Below, piece by piece: positions 50,385-53,797 of a stretch of 53,797 nucleotides of DNA. Source of the DNA: Chamaesiphon sp. 336R_metabinner_41 (GTDB taxonomy: Bacteria; Cyanobacteriota; Cyanobacteriia; Cyanobacteriales; Chamaesiphonaceae); assembly GCA_025359915.1 (NCBI GenBank), contig JANYDE010000010.1, forward strand, positions 1-53,797. Reading direction: 5' to 3'. Within the stretch, counting starts at the first letter, position 1. Every line of letters begins with the position of its first letter. The notes below the pieces were generated by a model, which saw only the letters and a list, made by a program, of their open reading frames with translations, had not been told where the DNA came from and did no database searches. A program made the position numbers and the translations under genes.

Positions 50385-50744
50385 CAATTAAAACCATGAC
50401 ATAACGCACTAAAATCTACGATTACTTCCATACGTGGTATGGGCGGGTGTCTTGTCGTTTTTTTATTCTGGGGGAACCCCAGAATAAAAACGCCGCTTTA
50501 TGCTAGTCAGTCCAGATTTGCAACATTAATTATCAAACGAACCCGCCCAACCCCACCAGCAACAATCGATTATTATAGGAGAATTGTCAAAATCTTGGAT
50601 TTAGAATTGCCAAGCACATTCAGAGTTTTCTGGTGGGGTTGGGCGGGTTTTAAATTAAATCTCTGGCTACGTTTGAGTTGATGGTATAAACCCGCCCCTA
50701 CGGGTTGACCTGTATAGGTTTTCATATTTAAGATTATTTAATTT
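50385..50744. repeat. Spacer between ndhF4 and ndhD4 with hairpins
   Basis: This 360-nt gap has no gene. It contains a 14-bp hairpin with a 3-nt loop (50460-50473 / 50477-50490, TATTCTGGGG) and a perfect 20-bp inverted repeat (50540-50559 / 50630-50649, AACCCGCCCAACCCCACCAG) enclosing 70 nt, which is MITE-like. There is also an AAACCCGCCCCTAC word near 50689. The long repeat-filled spacer makes simple co-transcription of ndhF4 and ndhD4 less certain. Confidence 0.85.
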
Positions 50745-52253
50745 ATGCTTAGTGTTTTATTAATCGTTCCTTTATTAGGAGCCGCGATAGCCGCCTGGTA
50801 TCCAGGGCAGACTCGCTTGATCGCCTCCTGGATAGCAGTCGCTGTAATTGGTTGGACGGTGTTGTTATTAACAAAGTTCGATCTCGCCAATCCGAGTATG
50901 CAATTCGTCGAGAATTTCCAATGGATTGATGCGTTAGGTTTATCCTACCGTTTGGGTATCGATGGTTTATCATTACCCTTAGTCGCTCTAAATAGTTTAT
51001 TGACGTGGGTAGCAATTTATAGTAGCGATGAAAAGATCGATCGACCCCGACTTTATTACAGTCTAATTTTATTACTAAATGCGGCGGTGTCTGGAGTATT
51101 TTTAGCCCAAGATTTACTGCTATTCTTTATCGCCTATGAGCTAGAATTAATTCCGCTGTATTTATTAATCGCGATTTGGGGCGGACAAAAACGCGCCTAT
51201 GCAGCTACTAAATTCTTGATTTACACCGCTCTTTCCGGTGCCTTAATTCTCGCCGCATTCTTAGGTTTAGCTTGGTTTGGCGGTAGCAATAGCTTCACTT
51301 ACAATCCCGAACTAGCTCACGCCTTACCACTGAGTCAACAGTTTTTATTACTCGGTGCATTACTGCTCGGCTTTGGGATCAAAATGCCATTATTCCCATT
51401 TCACACCTGGCTCCCAGATGCCCACGTAGAGGCTTCCACCCCGATTTCCGTCCTACTTGCTGGAGTCCTGCTTAAACTTGCCACCTACGGCATCCTGCGC
51501 TTCTGTGTGGGACTATTTCCAGAGGCTTGGCAGATTGCCGCACCTTGGTTAGCAGATTGGGCAATCGTGAGTGTATTGTACGGTGCTTTGATGGCGATCG
51601 CTCAGACAGATATGAAAAAAATGGTAGCTTATAGCTCTGTCAGCCACATGGGTTATATCTTACTCGCCGCTGCTGCGAGTACGCCCCTAAGTTTTTCCGC
51701 AGCGATGATTCAGATGGTGAGTCACGGCTTGATTTCGGCGGCTCTATTTCTCTGCGTCGGCGTGGTATACAAGAAGACTAAGACTCGTGATATTACGATC
51801 CTACAAGGATTGCTCAATCCAGAGCGCGGAATGCCTGTAATTGGAAGTTTGATGGTATTGGGTGTAATGGCGAGTGCGGGGATTCCAGGGATGGTAGGCT
51901 TTGTCGCTGAGTTTCTGATTTTCCGCAGTAGTTTTCCAGTCTTCCCAGTTCAAACTCTACTCTGTATGATTGGCACGGGTTTAACAGCGGTTTATTATCT
52001 ACTACTAATTAACAAAGCCTTTTTTGGACGACTATCAGAAAAAGTCCAAAATCTCGAAGGTGTCTCCTGGCGCGAACGTTATCCTGCAATGATCTTAACA
52101 GCCGCGATCGTCATTTTCGGTTTTCAGCCAGGATGGATTACCCGCTGGAGTGAACCAACTATTTTAGCCACTCTTCATCAACCTACAACTCATCTTCTTT
52201 CTTCCTCTGCGCTCTCTGCGCCTCTGCGGTTAAAAAATCATGACTCAAACTAA
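50745..52253 (+). CDS. ndhD4: NDH-1MS' subunit NdhD4 (CO2-uptake type NADH dehydrogenase subunit 4)
   Basis: NdhD4 pairs with NdhF4 in the membrane arm of the CO2-hydrating NDH-1 complex. The 502-residue protein has about 14 transmembrane segments. The subunit 4 motifs are LGIDGLSLPLVALNSLL, FFIAYELELIPLYLLIAIWGG (the essential membrane Glu), KMPLFPFHTWLPDAHVEASTPISVLLAGVLLKLATYGILRF and DMKKMVAYSSVSHMGYILL. The last 15 or so residues (SSSALSAPLRLKNHDSN) are encoded by CTCTGCG repeats, which also supply the leader of cupB. It overlaps cupB by 14 nt. Confidence 0.92.
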   Translation: MLSVLLIVPLLGAAIAAWYPGQTRLIASWIAVAVIGWTVLLLTKFDLANPSMQFVENFQWIDALGLSYRLGIDGLSLPLVALNSLLTWVAIYSSDEKIDRPRLYYSLILLLNAAVSGVFLAQDLLLFFIAYELELIPLYLLIAIWGGQKRAYAATKFLIYTALSGALILAAFLGLAWFGGSNSFTYNPELAHALPLSQQFLLLGALLLGFGIKMPLFPFHTWLPDAHVEASTPISVLLAGVLLKLATYGILRFCVGLFPEAWQIAAPWLADWAIVSVLYGALMAIAQTDMKKMVAYSSVSHMGYILLAAAASTPLSFSAAMIQMVSHGLISAALFLCVGVVYKKTKTRDITILQGLLNPERGMPVIGSLMVLGVMASAGIPGMVGFVAEFLIFRSSFPVFPVQTLLCMIGTGLTAVYYLLLINKAFFGRLSEKVQNLEGVSWRERYPAMILTAAIVIFGFQPGWITRWSEPTILATLHQPTTHLLSSSALSAPLRLKNHDSN

Positions 52254-53361
52254 TACTTGCCATCGTTTTGCTAATTATATCGATCGATTCTATGATGGGC
52301 AAAGTCTATTACCAGATAGTCCTGATAACGTCAAAGAAGTTGTCGGCATCCTGGATAGTTATGGCTATGTACTGGATGCCTATCAAAAGAATCTCCAACA
52401 TATTGCCGATCGAGAATTCTTAGAAATATTCCCATTCTTCAAGTACTTTAATGATAAAGTATCGATCGATCAATTAGTCAAACATTTATGGCACGATCGA
52501 ATCAACTTCGAGTATGCCGAATACTGCATGAAAGTTATGCTCTGGCATGGCGGCGGTAAACTAGAGCAATATATCGAATCACCAGAATTTCGAGAATTAA
52601 TCGAACCAGCCATCCAAGCCAAAATCAAAGGTAATCCAGTAATTAAACTCTTGCATCGGATCTTTCCTGAATTCCTCCCAGAGCAAATACGTCAATCAGT
52701 TTATTACAATGCCCTCGGTCAATTTTGGGAAGTAATGTCTGATATCTTCCTCACATTAGGCAAGGCTTACGAACAAGGGAAAGTAACTAATATTCCTCAG
52801 GTAGTAGATTGGATTAAAGCTGGATTGGTAGCCGCTGCAAGTAATCCGATTACTTATGCGGTCGAAATCGATGGCAAATCCTATGATATCTTACCAGCCT
52901 CAGCAAATTTAACCTTCTTAATGGATGTCGCTGTGCCATATGTAGAAGCCATTTTCTTTCGCGGGACACCCTTTTTAGGGACAGTTTCTTACAATGCCCA
53001 AGCTCATCAAATTCCCGTCGAGCAGGATGAATTTACCTATGGTGCATTATATGCCGATCCGCTGCCGATCGGCGGTTCTGGAATTCCACCGACTTTATTG
53101 ATGCAGGATATGCGGCATTTTATTCCGCCCTATCTGCATGAGATTTATCAGAGTACCAAACGCCAAGAAGATGACTTATTAGTAAAAATTTGTCAAAGTT
53201 TCCAAAAATCAATGTACTGTGTAACTAGTGCGACAATCTTAGGTTTGGCTCCTCATCCCTTGGATAGTCAAAATCCACAGGACCAGGAAACAAACATGGC
53301 TTATTTTGAGGGCTGGATGGATCGGTTACTGACTTCTCAATTACCTAATATTCAAGGGTGA
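52240..53361 (+). CDS. cupB: CO2 hydration protein CupB (ChpX)
   Basis: CupB acts on the NDH-1MS' complex and hydrates CO2 to bicarbonate with reducing power from photosynthetic electron flow. The 373-residue soluble protein carries family segments such as SLLPDSPDNVKEVVGILDSYGYVLDAY, FFKYFNDKVSIDQLVKHLWHDRINFEYAEYCMKVMLWHGG and QSVYYNALGQFWEVMSDIF. The length and the ndhF4-ndhD4 neighbourhood favour CupB over the larger, low-CO2-induced CupA. The ATG lies inside the 3' end of ndhD4 (14-nt overlap). The leader is repeat-derived and lacks a clear Shine-Dalgarno, so coupling to ndhD4 translation is likely. Confidence 0.92.
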   Translation: MTQTNTCHRFANYIDRFYDGQSLLPDSPDNVKEVVGILDSYGYVLDAYQKNLQHIADREFLEIFPFFKYFNDKVSIDQLVKHLWHDRINFEYAEYCMKVMLWHGGGKLEQYIESPEFRELIEPAIQAKIKGNPVIKLLHRIFPEFLPEQIRQSVYYNALGQFWEVMSDIFLTLGKAYEQGKVTNIPQVVDWIKAGLVAAASNPITYAVEIDGKSYDILPASANLTFLMDVAVPYVEAIFFRGTPFLGTVSYNAQAHQIPVEQDEFTYGALYADPLPIGGSGIPPTLLMQDMRHFIPPYLHEIYQSTKRQEDDLLVKICQSFQKSMYCVTSATILGLAPHPLDSQNPQDQETNMAYFEGWMDRLLTSQLPNIQG

Positions 53362-53797
53362 ATATTTGATAATTTGATATCTGTTTCCTACCTGCGACTA
53401 AAGTCGTCGCTGATGATGCAAAGTCCGCCTACGCGGACTTTGCTTGCGAGTGGAGTTGTTTTAACCACTTTGATACTAATTTAAAGCTAGTAAACGACAG
53501 ACTAGCTCCTCCCCGCATCTTCGGGGAGGTTGGGTGGGGTAAAGATCTGTCGCTTCGATTCAAGGAATTGGTATTAGTATAGGTCGCAAATAGGCTAAAA
53601 CATATAGAACCCATTTGAGATCTTCTAGTGGGGAGGGCGGGTTTTGCACAGAAGATAATTGTGATAGACAAAGATTTTTAGCATAAACCCGCCCCTACGG
53701 TTGGTTTGTACGATCTTAATCCACATTTATTACGGGTCTGTAGGGGTGGGTTTATGCTGTCTAATCTCGATCTTACTATCCGATTTTGAACAAAACC
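53362..53797. repeat. Repeat-rich terminal intergenic region
   Basis: No gene is supported in these 436 nt. There is a GCAAAGTCCGC-CTAC-GCGGACTTTGC hairpin (53418-53443), related to 8011-8075. A CTCCCCGC...CGGGGAG hairpin element follows, with GGGTGGGGTAAAGATCTG (about 53505-53548). An 18-bp inverted repeat with one mismatch (53681-53698 / 53740-53757, GCATAAACCC ends) encloses 41 nt. A minus-strand open frame here consists of these repeats and is not called. Confidence 0.85.

Noticed and set aside
53429-53671. Minus-strand open frame of 80 codons near the right end
   Set aside because: It is composed of hairpin repeats (CCCCGC...GGGGAGG and CCGCCCTCCCC) and lacks any protein signature.

Overview
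The window is chromosomal DNA of a beta-cyanobacterium. The evidence is a complete beta-carboxysome (ccm) gene set, the NDH-1 CO2-uptake genes ndhF4-ndhD4-cupB, the Rubisco assembly chaperone Raf1, the NDH-1 maturation factor CRR6, and very frequent CGATCG words. Short tandemly repeated repetitive (STRR) sequences with 7- and 8-bp units lie in many spacers. The genus cannot be fixed from the sequence alone. No rRNA, tRNA or CRISPR array was seen. The only insertion-sequence trace is a truncated transposase at the left end.

Layout. 0.1-10.4 kb: transposase remnant, raf1 (-), a trypsin-like protease with TPRs and a subtilase (+), a lipoprotein-like or membrane-anchored beta-propeller protein, a two-gene permease pair (DUF318 and DUF1980), rimM, and a YiaA-like membrane protein. 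10.5-18.5 kb: a minus-strand run of seven glycosyltransferases and one methyltransferase, probably for surface polysaccharide. 18.5-25.4 kb: gshB, lexA, a VanY-like peptidase, an FHA-Ser/Thr kinase, a large helical-repeat membrane protein and crr6. 25.6-30.1 kb: two zinc alcohol dehydrogenases (one class III, formaldehyde-detoxifying), a Uma2-type nuclease and aspA. 30.1-38.1 kb: a carboxysome locus read on the minus strand in the order ccmM, ccmK2, ccmK1, ccmL, an SSUL-only gene, ccmN, mcdA, mcdB, ccmK3, ccmK4, ccmO. 38.4-48.3 kb: two large signalling kinases flank a putative DMATS-type prenyltransferase fused to a heme-oxygenase-like diiron domain. 48.5-53.4 kb: ndhF4-ndhD4-cupB (+).

How the genes work together. 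Carbon acquisition dominates. NDH-1MS' (NdhF4/NdhD4/CupB) converts CO2 to bicarbonate. The carboxysome shell (K1-K4, L, O), scaffold (M, N, SSUL-only protein) and positioning system (McdAB) concentrate and segregate Rubisco. Raf1 assembles Rubisco. CRR6 matures NDH-1.

Most notable observations: (1) a stand-alone protein with three SSUL (Rubisco small-subunit-like) domains occupies the usual place of ccmM between ccmL and ccmN, while full-length ccmM sits upstream of ccmK2; (2) the prenyltransferase/diiron-oxidase fusion; (3) repeat elements have inserted in frame into a histidine kinase and a glycosyltransferase, and STRRs supply the C-termini and stop codons of several proteins; (4) perfect loopless palindromes and several new-looking small repeat families occur in spacers.
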